Assembly (NCBI GenBank): GCA_963971575.1
Contig: OZ020624.1
Location: forward strand, 811,001 to 875,000
Direction of reading: 5' to 3'
Origin: Liopterus haemorrhoidalis
Lineage: Eukaryota; Arthropoda; Insecta; Coleoptera; Dytiscidae
DNA length: 64,000 nt
The notes beneath the pieces are model-generated. The model did no database searches and had not been told where the DNA came from. It saw only the letters and a list, made by a program, of their open reading frames with translations. A program made the position numbers and the translations under genes. How positions within the stretch are numbered: the first letter of the stretch is position 1; each line of letters opens with the position of its first letter. Below, piece by piece: positions 33,110-44,067 of this stretch.

Positions 33110-33970
33110 GGTTAATGTTCCGTATAAGTCCACCACGGACAACTCGTTAGAGAAACCGTGTATGCTAGTTGGAATGAGATTTGGCCCTGGCGAAGCGCCG
33201 CCCCTTTCTTTCAAAACACAACATTTACGATACACTTTATCATTTCCAATATTTTTATTCAAAACAGAAATCTAACAGTTATCCGTTTCGAAATCCAAGT
33301 AATTATTTAATAAGTGTTTGTTAACATTTAGCTCCTATTAGCGTTTTTAAAGAAAAACTTGAATAATAAAATTTCAGTATTTATACGCTTTTAGTCACAT
33401 TTAAATGGTTTAAATGAGATTTATAGTATACTTATTTTGAAGAATATTAACATTATTAAAAGAGAGAATTCTCAAAAATATCAATATATTCCGACCTACC
33501 AATTTTATGTCTGAAATAGAAAATTCCGTTTTTCGTCGCATTCATAGATGCTAAATTATGTAAATGTATTAAAACTGTATAAAGCATTTATATATCTTTA
33601 CTATATACAAACAATCAATGATAAAACTTATTAGGTTAGGTTTAGTTAGCAAAAATTTTAGACAGAAAAAACTTAAACTTGCTAGACGTATATGAACAGG
33701 TACTCATACGGAATTTTTACCTGTTTCCAATGAGATTTATAGTATACGTATTTTGAAAAATAATAACTTCATAAATAGTTCCAAAAATATCAGTTATATT
33801 CGGACGTTCCTCGTGTGAAAAACGGGTATTTCTCTGCCAACTACAGATGCATGAATGATTATTATTGGCTCCCCACTCTTACGACCGTGCATTCTCGTTT
33901 ATAACGTTAGAATATAATTCATTCTAAATATACAAGCCTAGTTTTGGTGGACTTATACGGAACATTAACC
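33110..33970. mobile_element. MITE with GGTTAATGTTCCGTATAAGT ends
   Basis: About 860 bp; inverted ends GGTTAATGTTCCGTATAAGT and reverse complement at 33947-33970. It contains an internal direct repeat of about 130 bp (33415-33550 and 33728-33857), sharing the core GAGATTTATAGTATAC. Confidence 0.8.
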
Positions 33971-34212
33971 TATATTTTTGTATGTTCCTTTACTGGTAAT
34001 AAGATAGTTCCTTTATTAGGAGTAAGGAGGCGATTTTGTGATTTTTATGAATAAAGTTATGTTTTTTATTTTTCTAAGATATTCTTTTATTTTCACTTGC
34101 ATCAAAATAAAACAATAAGATTTTAAGGATTCTCTATAAAATATGGTAAGTAAATATCTTAAATAACATTTTGGTGAAGAAAACAACGTAAGTAAATGTT
34201 TTAAACGTTCCC

Positions 34213-34689
34213 TAATACCCTTTTCACACTAGATCTTTAAGACGATTGAACTTAAACTTCATCGATGTTTAATATCGGTTTGCTTTCACACTTGATGTTT
34301 AATTTGAAGAAGAAATCTCCATGTAAAGCTAGTATGTATTGCCAACATAATTTCATATCGTTTGAATTTATTCTGTCATTATTTTGTATATCGAGGTTAG
34401 GAGAAGTTTATTTTTTATATTTATTTAAATAATAACGCAAATAATCTTCTCATAACCTCGATATATAAAATGATAACAGCTGAACATAGATAAAAGAAGA
34501 GAAGCACAAATTCAAGGAGTATTTTTTTATAATGGGAATTAAGTTGGCAATGCGGGCGAAGTTTAAGACGCAGATCTCTGTCTTAAACATCGGTCGTGTT
34601 TAGACGAGGCCGTACGGTTTCACATTAGCGTTTAAAGATACATTCACTTTAACATCCGATCTTAAAGATCTAGTGTGAAAAGGGTATTA
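34213..34689. mobile_element. MITE with TAATACCCTTTTCACACTAG ends
   Basis: 477 bp; inverted ends TAATACCCTTTTCACACTAG and its reverse complement. Further inverted motifs (GATCTTTAAGA) lie inside the ends. A small hairpin with GAGGTTAGGAGAAG/CTTCTCATAACCTC arms is nested at 34392-34462. Confidence 0.8.
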
Positions 34690-34817
34690 CTGATGCAATC
34701 ACCATACATTAAAATTTAAAAAATTGCGTATATAATTAGTGAGGGTGGGGGGGGGGGGGCGCCAAATAATTTTACGCACCAGGCGCCAATTTATATTGTT
34801 GCGGCACTGCCTTTAGT

Positions 34818-35318
34818 TTCTGATCTAATTTCAATAATTAGATAGATTAACTGCAATCCCCTATACCTGGGCAACATAATTGCTTCTATTAAAACTCCAT
34901 CTTCTGCCGGATGATTATTTTTCCTATTATCTAAGGTCAGGTTAATTTCGTCCTTGGAGAATTAAAAATAGACGATAGATAAGCACGCCAAGGTGCGATA
35001 CGAAATGAAATATAGATGTTTAAACAGGCATTAAATAATCAAACTGTCTCCCTGTATGATAAGGTACAATTTAATGTACAGGCAAAATTCTGCAGTTAAT
35101 GCATATCGACTGCATCGTAATTTTGCTAGCATTCACGTGATAAAGGCACCCGTTTACACGTTCGTAAAATTGGGATTCGATCAAATTATCGATTCAATAA
35201 AACTTTTTTCCTACGAAAAACCGTTTTGAAAAAAAACAACTTTTCAATTTTCATTTTGATTGTGAAATATATTATTTTACGCACTAGTGCTTAAAAGTGA
35301 CTTACATTTAAACACAAG
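34818..35318. other. proximal part of the split mariner, then unassigned sequence
   Basis: 34818-34905 continues the mariner reading on the minus strand. The remainder to 35318 shows no clear feature. Confidence 0.4.
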
Positions 35319-36975
35319 TCACTAGCAAGTGTCTGTCTGTAGTCTCGGTAACATTTTTTCCTAAGGTTCTCGTGACTGGCAGACAAGCCTATATCCTTTG
35401 ACCGATATAAACAATATTTTGCAGATTTATTCTCTAAGAATCTACGAATATAATTACTTACATTAATGTCTAGAATTTCGTAGGCATAAACAAGAAACTC
35501 CTGTATCCTTTGACAGATATGAAAAATATTTTGCAGATTTATTCTCTAAGAATCTACGAATATAATTACATACATTAATGTCTAGGGTTTCGTAGGCATA
35601 AACAAGTAACTCTAGAAACTTCTATATCCTTGGATCGATATGAAAAATATTTTGCAAGTTTATTCTCTAAGAATCTACGAATATAATTACATACATTAAT
35701 GTCTAGGGTTTCGTAGGCATAAACAAGAAACTCTAGAAACTTCTATATCCTTGGATCGATATGAAAAATATTTTGCAAGTTTATTCTCTAAGAATCTACG
35801 AATATAATTACATACATTAATGTCTAGGGTTTCGTAGGCATAAACAAGAAACTCTAGAAACTTCTATATCCTTGGATCGATATGAAAAATATTTTGCAAG
35901 TTTATTCTCTAAGAATCTACGAATATAATTACATACATTAATGTCTAGGGTTTCGTAGGCATAAACAAAAACTCCTATATCCTTTAACCGATATGAACAA
36001 TATTTTACAGATTTATTCTCTAAGAATCTGCGGGCAAAATAACATACAAAAATGTCTAGGATTTAGTAGACATAAATAAGAAACTCTAAACATTCCTATA
36101 TTCTTTGATCGATATAAAAAATATTTTGCAGATTTATTCTCTAAGAATCTGTAGATAAAACAACGTATAGAAATTTCTAGAGTTTCGTAGGCATAAACAA
36201 GAAACTCTAGAAACTTCTATATCCTTGGATCGATATGAAAAATATTTTGCAGATTTATTATTTAAAAATCTGCGGATAAAATAACCTAAAGAAATTTCTA
36301 AGGTTTCGTAGGCATAAACAAGAAGCCCTAGGATACTCCTATATCCTTTGACCGATATTAATAGTATTTTGCAGATTTATTAAGTGTCTACGAATATAAT
36401 TACATACAGAAATGTCTAGGGTTTCGTAGGCATAAACAAGAGACTCTAGGTACTCCTATATCCTTTGACCGATATGAACAATATTTTGCAGATTTATTCT
36501 CTAAGAAACTGCGGACATAATTACATACATTAATGTCTAGGGTTTCGTAGGCATAAACAAGAGACTCCTATATCCTTTGACCGATATGAACAATATTTTG
36601 CAGATTTGTTTTCTAATAATCTGCGGACAAAATAACGTACAGAAATGTCTAGAGTTTCGTAGACATAAATAAGAAACTCTAGACACTCCTATATTCTTTG
36701 ATTGATATAACAATAATTTTGCAGATTTATTCTCTAAGAATTTGCGGATATAATTACATACAGAAATGTTTAGGGTTTCGTAGGCATAAATTAACGTCTC
36801 AAATTATTTTTAGTTTTAAAAATATAAATGTAATGTACTGAGTAAAAAAGAATCGTTAGCCCATCTTAAAAAATTTACGAATAAATAATCTAACTATATA
36901 ATTAGCAAGTGTCTGTACGTAGTGTAGGTAACATTGTGACGTCAATTTTTCCTAAGGTTCTCGTGATTGGCTAAC
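35319..36975. repeat. minisatellite: about 12 units of ~121 bp with flanking direct repeats
   Basis: Array from about 35383 to 36790. Every unit has TCCTTTGACCGATATGAACA, then ATTTTGCAGATTTATTCTCT, 'aagaatctacg' and GTTTCGTAGGCATAAACAAG. Unit spacing is 121 bases, or 111-112 where a 10-base 'tagaaactt' segment is missing. The units at 35640-35940 are nearly identical, indicating recent expansion. A block of about 60 bases (AGCAAGTGTCTGT..., CCTAAGGTTCTCGTGA) occurs on both sides, at 35322-35380 and 36903-36970. Confidence 0.9.
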
Positions 36976-37066
36976 TGGGGACACCCTGTCTCTCGATTGG
37001 TTGGCAGGTGACACCCTCTCCCGTGATTGGTTAACTGTTGATATCCTGTCCCGTGATTCGCTGACC
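36955..37066. repeat. short tandem repeat, about 31-bp unit
   Basis: Four diverged units of the form CGTGATTGGTTAACTG followed by 'gacaccctgtctc'. The first overlaps the right flanking repeat of the 121-bp minisatellite. Confidence 0.7.
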
Positions 37067-37347
37067 GGAGATGAAATTAAGATACCTTAAAAAATAAAAC
37101 CAAATACACATACAAATAACTGAAATTTTTATATTATAAATCCGTCATTGTTGAGGGGCAATAACCTAGTTTTGAAAGTAATAATACATATATTTTAATT
37201 TAAATATGAAAACCCGCGAAATTATTCGACACGTTAAGTAAATATGTAATCAAATTAAGTCAAAACATTTAAATAGAATAAATCTAGTAGGCGTAAAACC
37301 TTGTCTTAGTTCTGAAAATATATTAAATAAATATATAAATGACCTAC

Positions 37348-37522
37348 CTCTTTCTCTAAACAGATGTTTATATTTTTTTAGATCGTTTTGTTCTAACCAA
37401 AAATCTACTTCAGTAGGATTTTCAGTAATTTCTAACCACAAACACTGAAACAATCTAAACAAACAAATACCGCACGCAATTGTTAAAAATACGGCAGTTA
37501 TTACTTTGGCACACTTCGACAT
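37348..37522 (-). CDS. probable first coding exon of a membrane-anchored SAM-like protein
   Basis: From ATG 37522 the frame gives a hydrophobic segment (VITAVFLTIACGICLF, residues 7-22; signal anchor or signal peptide). Then comes EVDFWLEQNDLKKYKHLFRE, which looks like the first two helices of a sterile alpha motif (pattern W-L-x4-L-x2-Y-x3-F). A good donor, GAG|GTAGGT, ends the exon at 37348 after 58 codons plus one base, in the middle of the SAM-like fold. The next exon was not found; it should lie at lower coordinates, so the 121-bp minisatellite may be intronic. Function unknown. It could still be a chance frame. Confidence 0.45.
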
Positions 37523-37806
37523 TATTATATTCGCACTAAGTTGCTGTTAAATCATTTTAAATACTTTACTTTGACAGATAGGGAATATCTATACACCATC
37601 TTTGTTTATACCAGCTGATATTGATAAGTGCTGCCATCCATTGGTACGGTAAAGTTGTGAACTATATTTAAAAGACTTGATAGTGCTCTATTGATTTTGT
37701 AATTATTTTACAATTTGTTTGAATTCACCCAGAGCTTTGCACTGGCAAAAACAAGTTAAATAACAGATGAATAAAAACAAATGAATAGTATTGAATTTGA
37801 AAACAT
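37523..37806. other. putative upstream region of the SAM-like exon
   Basis: No TATA box or other promoter element can be named with confidence. Confidence 0.3.
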
Positions 37807-37809
37807 ATA

Positions 37810-38219
37810 CCGGGTGAATTATTTAAGGAGCAACATACATGTTTCACATATAATGTTAATGAAGTGAGTTATTTCAAAAGCAACATAGCCATAAAACAAA
37901 TGCTTATCGTATCCATAGAAAAGACAAAATATTATATTTTTAAATATTTTTTGGACTTAGCTACTAAGGACATTATTATTTTTGTTTAAAGTAAACATAA
38001 ACAAACTAATAAAAATTCATTTATTGTTTCTAATTTACTATTTTTTAGCCGTCTAGGAACTTTATCATGTCAAATAACTATTATATCTAATCACCTTTGC
38101 ATATCTGTTGCCATGGATATGAGCTTGCTTTCATCATTTGCTATGTTGCAAATGAAATAACTCACTTCATTAACATTATATGTGAAACATGTATGTTGCT
38201 CCTTAAATAATTCACCCGG
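37810..38219. mobile_element. foldback MITE with about 80-bp inverted ends
   Basis: Ends CCGGGTGAATTATTTAAGGA and exact reverse complement, continuing for about 80 bases (through GTTTCACATATAATGTTAAT). TA is present at both borders (37808-37809 and 38220-38221). The long, almost perfect arms suggest a young insertion. Confidence 0.88.
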
Positions 38220-38303
38220 TATGTCGTACAATTACAGCAATTGTGATTTTTTAAATTACAATTTTACTGTAGTTGGAATTTTTGAATTCTTCGTAGTTTA
38301 TTT

Positions 38304-38733
38304 CAGGGCTTCGAACCGGAACAGAACCGAAAAACGAAAAAAAAAATTATTTTCTGAAGGAACCGGAGCTGAACTGAAAAAAAAATATCTGTTTATTTCG
38401 GTTCAGATAATGTTTATGGGAGCGAGCCAAAATATAAAATACATTTTATTTAAGATTATTTTTTAAACTGATGAGCAGAAAAAAATCGTAATGTTTTAAC
38501 TGATAAGTAAAAAAAACCGGTTGTATTATTTGGGGGGGGGGGGGGATGAACGTCAAAATAAGGAATAAAATGTTCTTCTAAATTATAGTAGAAAATAAAT
38601 TTCTAATACACATAAAAGCATTTAAAAATTTATCACTCGGAACTGAACCGAAAACCGGAACCGAACTGATATATTTTTCTTTAATTGAACCGGAACAAAA
38701 ACCGAAACGCAAAAAATAACGATTCGAAGCCCT
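38304..38733. mobile_element. hAT-like MITE, AGGGCTTCGAA ends
   Basis: Inverted CAGGGCTTCGAACCGGAA and CGATTCGAAGCCCTA. Subterminal GAACCG/CGGTTC blocks recur throughout. It splits a copy of the 'ggaatttttgaattcttcgtagttta' repeat that is intact at 41795-41830. Flanks GTTTATTT/GTTATTTC suggest an imperfect 8-bp duplication. Confidence 0.7.
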
Positions 38734-38792
38734 AGTTATTTCTTAAAAACTAAAAGAGATACATATATTTTTCAATATCGTTTTTTTTTTTA

Positions 38793-38865
38793 GGATTTTG
38801 TAGGTATGACTACCAAAAAACCCTTTTAATGTCACTCATGTATCTGTCTGTACGGTAGAAACAGA
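38793..38865 (+). repeat. end scrap of the tRNA-slot family
   Basis: Shares AGGATTTTGTAGGTATGAC and a short GTCTGT run with the left end of copies A-D. Confidence 0.55.
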
Positions 38866-39339
38866 CCTGTAGACTGATTAAATTTTTTTTTTTTATGAAT
38901 GTTTAAAATTTTCCAAAATTTTATTCATAATTTCAAAAAATCATATTTTAAAAACAATAAAATATTAAGAGCTGCGGTTTGAATTTTTGAAATCTACGTA
39001 TCTTATTTAGTAAAGGAAAAATCGTCAATTTTGAGTTTTGGGAAAAATTTATTGAGTTACAGGCAAAAAGATTAATCAGAATGCCTGTAACTTCTAAACT
39101 ACACCTTTTCCAGTTGTATTTCAGAAAATAACAAGTTTATTTCAGAAAAGATCAATTGTAATTCAGATTAGTCAATTTGATTTCAGAAAATATCAAATGT
39201 ATTTCAGATTAGTCAGTTTAATTCCACGTATCAGTTTGTTTCCACCAGCCGCAAACGCAGAGTAATTTTAAGTCTGTGCTTGCGTCTGTTGATATTAAAC
39301 CTGCGGAAATTACTCTACGAACACATCAGGGGCTGAAAT
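38866..39339. other. unassigned repeat-like sequence
   Basis: Diverged relative of the 41589-41960 tandem repeat (block 'ggtttgaatttttgaaatctacg'). No gene. Confidence 0.35.
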
Positions 39340-41100
39340 AAGGGCCCCCAGACCCAGTCAATGAAGGGGGGAGGCTAAAAGTACAGTAAAAAGGGCGCAA
39401 TATCTTCAGTTTCAAGGGAAAAAAATTACATCAAGCTCCTTCACGGGAACAGTTTTAATTATGCTACTCTTACCTTTTACCCATACAATATAGACAAGAA
39501 AAATATGAGGAAAATTACATAAAATACATAATTAACAGTCGGAAAATGTTTAAAAACTCATAATACCCACCGTAACTTAAGTTTTTCCCAGCAGAAGATT
39601 TCTGAAAAGTATCTACTTCTTTCTCCCACACACAGCAAAATTCAATCACGTCATTTCTCTCTTACACATTGCCTACATGTAAAAACATAAATTTTCCAAA
39701 AAAACACAAAAATAACAAAAAATACATGTTCAAAATGGGTTAAAATAAAGTTATATACCTTTTAAACTATTAGGATTGTTTAAATAAAATAATAAAACAC
39801 AATTTAAGGTTCCATATTTTCAGTTGGCGAGGGACGCTATTTTTGTCAAACGATTCATTCTTGTATCTCTCCATCCCTAAGTGTAATTATTGTTTCAAAA
39901 CCTTCCTTAGGCCTTCTTCTAACTTTGTGTCTTTTGATTTTAATTAAAATTAACTTTTTTTCATATTTTTTGGATATAAAAAGTACGAGCAACAACAGTT
40001 GGCTGTTCCTTTGACAAGAAGCACTGCGACTAGCGGCGGCGAGGTGAACTAAGTTTGAATGGCCAAAGGATGTCTTGAAATTATTTATTTTAAAAATTAA
40101 TTTCTCAAATTCTATCCAATATTAAGAAGTAAAATTTTCAGAGAATAGTTTTTATAATATTTTCTACCGTGTGGTCAAATTTGGTTAAGCTGCGTAACGT
40201 ATTATCAGATTATCATAATTTTGTTAAATACCAAAATTATAAAATCCGAAAATACGTTACACAACTTAACCAAATTTGGCCAAATATTAGAAAATATTAT
40301 AAAAACTACTCCCTGAAAATTTCACTTCTTAATATTGGACAAAATTTGAGAAATTAATTTTTAAAATAAATAATTTCTAGAAATTCATAGAAGACATTGA
40401 AACATAGTTCACCACAGCGCCGTTAGAGTCACAGTGCTTCATGTCAAACAAACATAGTCTTCTGCAGTTTATTTCCAAAAAAAATGAGAAAAAAAGTTAA
40501 TTTTAACTAAAATCAAAACTCTCAAAGTTAGAAGAAGGCTTAAGGAAGGTTTTGAAACAATAATTACACCTGGGGCTGGAGAAATACAAGAATGAATCGG
40601 TTAACAAAACTAGCGTCACCTCGCCAACAAAGAATTAGGAACCTTAAATTGTGTTTTATTATTTTATTCAAACAATCCTAGTAGTTTAAAAGGTATATAA
40701 CTTTATTTTAACCCATTTTGAAGATGTATTTTTTGTTATTTTTGTGTTTTTTTGAAAAATTTATGTTTTTACATATAGGCAATGTGTAAGAGAGAGATGA
40801 CGTTATTATATTTTGCTGTGTGTGGGAGAGAGATGGAGATAGTTTTCAGAAATGATCTTCTGTTGAGAAAAATTTAAGTTACGGTGGGTATTATAAGTTT
40901 TCACACATTTTCCGACTGTTAATTATGTATTTTATGTAATTTTCCTCATGTTTTTCCTGTCTATAATGTATGGTAAAAGGTAAGAGTAGAATAATTAGAT
41001 CTGTTCCTGTGAAGGAGTATGGTGTCATTATTTCCTCTGAAACTGAAGATATTGCTCCATTTTTACTGTATATGTTGCCCCCCCCCCCAGTCGTGGGGTC
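39340..41100. repeat. giant imperfect palindrome, about 1.75 kb
   Basis: Two arms of about 860 bp meet near 40228. Matching landmarks: CCCACCGTAACTTAAG at 39568 against its complement near 40872; AATTATTGTTTCAAAACCTT near 39887 against 40547; TAACCAAATTTGGCCAAAT at 40266 against 40173. Arms differ by scattered substitutions and small indels, so it is old or diverging. No coding content. Confidence 0.9.
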
Positions 41101-41248
41101 GGTGGAAGTTTACTTGTGTTATTTTTAAGTTTACAGGTTCATTTAAGTTTACATAAGATTCTAGCTTGTTTCTTTGGTTTAAACGGAACTCGATTTTGAA
41201 TTTTAGTAATTTTCACGGATTTATGCAGCAAATCTGTAAGCTTCAGAC

Positions 41249-41470
41249 CAGTGGTTCTTAACTTTTTTATACTCGGGACCCCCCAATTAGCCTAAAATAT
41301 TTTCTGGACCCCCCAAGAAAATTTTTGAAATAATATTTTAAATGTTCTTAAGTTTATTGTAGTTTTAAAATCAAAAACTGGTAATTTTTTATTTTTTTTT
41401 AATTTCGGTACCCCCTAATGTCTTTTCGGAACCCCCCTGGGGGTCGGTACCTCCCGGTTAAGAACCACTG
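41249..41470. mobile_element. hAT MITE, CAGTGGTTCTTAAC ends
   Basis: Inverted CAGTGGTTCTTAACTTTTTT and CGGTTAAGAACCACTG with C-rich subterminal tracts (GGGACCCCCC). Flanks CTTCAGAC and CTACAGAT match at 6 of 8 bases. Confidence 0.8.
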
Positions 41471-41588
41471 CTACAGATGATCGTTTTTAAGGAATTGTTT
41501 TATGTATTGTTATGGACAGTTCCTTATAGATTTTGAGATTACGTTTTTTTTTTAAATGATTATTTATGAAAATTATGAATTAAAAAAA

Positions 41589-41965
41589 ATCACAACTCTA
41601 AAACGGTTAGAGACAGCGACTTCCGGTTGGAATTTTTGGATTCCTCGTAGTTTATTTAATTTAGAAGAAATTTGGGACTTTAATTGTTTAACTCGTTTTG
41701 AGATTACAAATTTTTTTTAATGACATAATTTACATTATTTGTGAAAAATCGTGAAATTAAAAAAATCACAACTCAAAAACGGTTAGAGATAGCGACCTGC
41801 GTTTGGAATTTTTGAATTCTTCGTAGTTTATGTAGCTTAGAAAAAATTTCGGGCTTTAATTGTTTAACTCGTTTTGAGATTATGACAATTTTTTTTTAAT
41901 GGTATAATTTACATTATTTGTGAAAATTGTGAATTAAAAAAAATCATTAACCAAAAATCAAATTT
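41589..41965. repeat. tandem duplication, about 176-bp unit
   Basis: Two units, each with AATCACAACTC(T/A)AAAACGG, GGAATTTTTG(A/G)ATTC(C/T)TCGTAG-type block (split here) and TTTAACTCGTTTTGAGATTA. The start of a third unit lies at 41940. Confidence 0.75.
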
Positions 41966-42084
41966 TAAAGTTTAATAACTTCCGTTTCCGGTTTCGGATT
42001 TTAATAAAAAACAATAGGGTTCTTCCCAATTATTAGGAGAATTTTTAAGTACCAGAACGAACTCTTTAAGTTAAACGTTTTTGT

Positions 42085-42235
42085 GTTATCGTGTACACAC
42101 ACACACATACGGACGGCACTTCGAAAATAGGTTTTTTGGATTCCCTGGACCATGAAACGTGGTCATCAGTCAAAATCTCAACATCGAAAATTTTCGCGAT
42201 TAAAATACTTGCCCCTTATATATTAAGGTCGGGCA
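42085..42235 (-). mobile_element. end of a third microsatellite-bearing element
   Basis: A short CA run (ACACACACACA) and ACGGACGG tract are followed by TTGCCCCTTATATATTAAGG and TCGGGCAAG. The layout mirrors the ends of the GTCT-microsatellite elements (CCTCCCTTATATATGTTGGC), suggesting a sister family. Confidence 0.5.
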
Positions 42236-42314
42236 AGTAAAAAGGTCCTCAGTTCCCAAATCTAGATATTAGTGAAGAGCAAAACAAAAGGTCCTCATTT
42301 CCTCAAATGCAAGT

Positions 42315-42420
42315 TACAATTCGGGACAAAATGTTAAAATGCGGGACAAAATGTTAGAATGCGGGACACCCAGTCAAAATGCGGGACATTCCCGCAAAAA
42401 GCGGGACGAATGGTCACCCT
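42315..42420. repeat. transposon end with GCGGGACA repeats
   Basis: Five GCGGGAC(A/G) or TCGGGACA blocks within 90 bases, followed by GAATGGTCACCCTATAAT, a pattern common at insect transposon termini. Confidence 0.5.
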
Positions 42421-42842
42421 ATAATAAACAATTGTTTCTGTTTGGACACATCAACTTTATTTTCAACCACAATTTAGAATACAGTTTACTATTACATAGA
42501 GTAGGTACTTATTTTACAACTACTTACAGTATTTCTGAAACGATTATTGAAACGGTAAAAGGTCGGCAAAGGCACAAGTCGGAAATATCAACAGAAACAT
42601 ACAAATAACATTCGTTTTATTAGATTATTTTACTTTATTAAGTACATCTTTAACAATTTTATACATTTTGGTAATGGATCTGGAAATTAAATAAGGAGAG
42701 GAGTATTGGCTTAAAATTATAAATGCACGGTTAAACAAATAATTATGTACCGTAAATACCAGATTACAACCAACAATGAGATTTTACTTTCCGAAAATAT
42801 AAAAATGTTGAAAAAAAAAAAATAGAGCGCAGTTTTTATATA

Positions 42843-43583
42843 CAGTCGATTCCGCTTAATTGGGACACATCGGGACTTAGGCATTTTGGCCCAATTAAGC
42901 GGCTGCCCCAATTAAGCGAATTTCACATAAAATTAAACAATTCATATTTTTTTTTTCAATAATTTTACTTTATAAACTCTTGGACAAAACTATAAATTAC
43001 ATATAATCAAAAAATATAACATTTTAAGAAAAAATAATACCCGACCGGCGTAGCGTAGTGGTAACACATGTGCTCTGCGTGGCGAAGGTCTCGGGTTTGA
43101 ATCCCGTTCAGGCATGGAAATTTTCTCAAATAAAAATTGTCCTGGCTAATTGCCACAGCAGCAAAGGCCATTAAATTAAAAAAAAAAAAAGAAAAAATAA
43201 TAATAAATTCCAAAATAAAATAATAAATAGGTACATACAATTTAATTCAATGCAAAAATGCGTCAAGTGTAGTCTGTCTTTTGTTTTTGTAACATTTCAC
43301 TTCTACAAAATCAGCACAGGTATTCAGTGCGGATGTAGGGCTCCCTTCATTTTCTTCCTGCATAAAATAACGCTGTTATATTAAATTCTTTGTACATTTT
43401 CTTGAGAATATGTGTAACATAATATGTACTGTGATCTTAACTGTCCCAATTAAGCGGAATGTTGTCCCAATTAAACATGTAAATTTACTGTTGGTTCCTT
43501 GGTTTGGTTTCTGTTCTTTGAGATTTGGCCCAAATAAGCGGCTGCCCCAATTAAGCGGTGGCCCAATTAAGCGAAATCGTCTG
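42843..43583. mobile_element. pogo/Tigger-like MITE interrupted by a SINE
   Basis: Ends CAGTCGATTCCGCTTAATTG and CTTAATTGGGCC-type right end (GCGAAATCGTCTG), with TA at 42841-42842 and 43584-43585. TTAATTGGG blocks repeat several times. It is related to the remnant at 18281-18945, including a short piece of the same transposase tail at 43270-43380 (minus strand). Confidence 0.88.
43040..43188 (+). repeat. complete tRNA-derived SINE with 14-bp target duplication
   Basis: Starts CCCGACCGGCGTAGCG. A box TAGCGTAGTGG at 43051, B box GGGTTTGAATCCC at about 43092-43104, then a tRNA-unrelated body (CAGGCATGGAAATTTTCTCA ... CAGCAAAGGCCATTAAATT) and an A tail. AAGAAAAAATAATA is duplicated exactly at 43026-43039 and 43189-43202. 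A LINE enzyme would have mobilised it (established for SINEs). Confidence 0.92.
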
Positions 43584-43585
43584 TA

Positions 43586-44067
43586 TTGCTGTATAGACAT
43601 GAGCCAGAAAATTATTTATAGGGAGTAATTATGTGTTTACTACTGTACAATATTCTTAAAAATAAAAATTGTTGTAATTTTATTTGTTTTTTTTTCCTCA
43701 ATATTTTTTTTCTTTTGTGTAGAGATATAAAATATTTATATGGTTGTTAAATAATCAACTACCAACAAAAATTATTATTGATCAAAGCCAAATATCTGGC
43801 TAATTTCTAATATTTACGGTACATACTAAAGGAGTTCTTGAATTTTCGCGGTCATTAAAATTTTGCATTCTTTTTAAATTTTATGGTACAATTATACAGA
43901 CTAGTAGTAGCTAGCGCCTCTGTACTTGAAATTTTAAAATAATTCCATAAGAGAGAGGACATAATTAAAGTGTTTCAAATTGATCTAACGTGCCACTTAG
44001 TTTGAATTTTTCATTTCTCGTATATATAACATAGAATCAGGACAAGATTATCTATAAAAAAAATTTA
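43586..44067. other. unassigned spacer
   Basis: No feature supported. Confidence 0.35.

Larger units (their letters stand above)
32583..34809. mobile_element. hAT-like element with perfect 8-bp target duplication
   Basis: Ends CAGTGCCGCAACAAGGGTGG and TATATTGTTGCGGCACTG form inverted repeats of about 12 bp. CCTTTAGT is duplicated exactly on both sides (32575-32582 and 34810-34817), as expected for hAT elements. Subterminal GGCGCC blocks follow, and a G-run of 15 or so bases lies at 34747-34759. No transposase is recognised. Two other MITEs are nested inside (33110-33970 and 34213-34689). Confidence 0.9.

Noticed and set aside
35383..36790. CRISPR-like regular array
   Set aside because: The units are about 121 bp, repeat throughout their length without unique spacers, and the genome is an animal's. 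It is a minisatellite.
36903..36975. Minisatellite flanks as LTRs of a retrotransposon
   Set aside because: The direct repeats are only about 60 bases, lack TG...CA ends, and the interior has no primer-binding site or gag-pol coding.
42339..42608. 89-codon frame starting MRDKMLECGTPSQNAGHSRK
   Set aside because: The start covers the GCGGGACA terminal repeats of a transposon and the rest has no motif.
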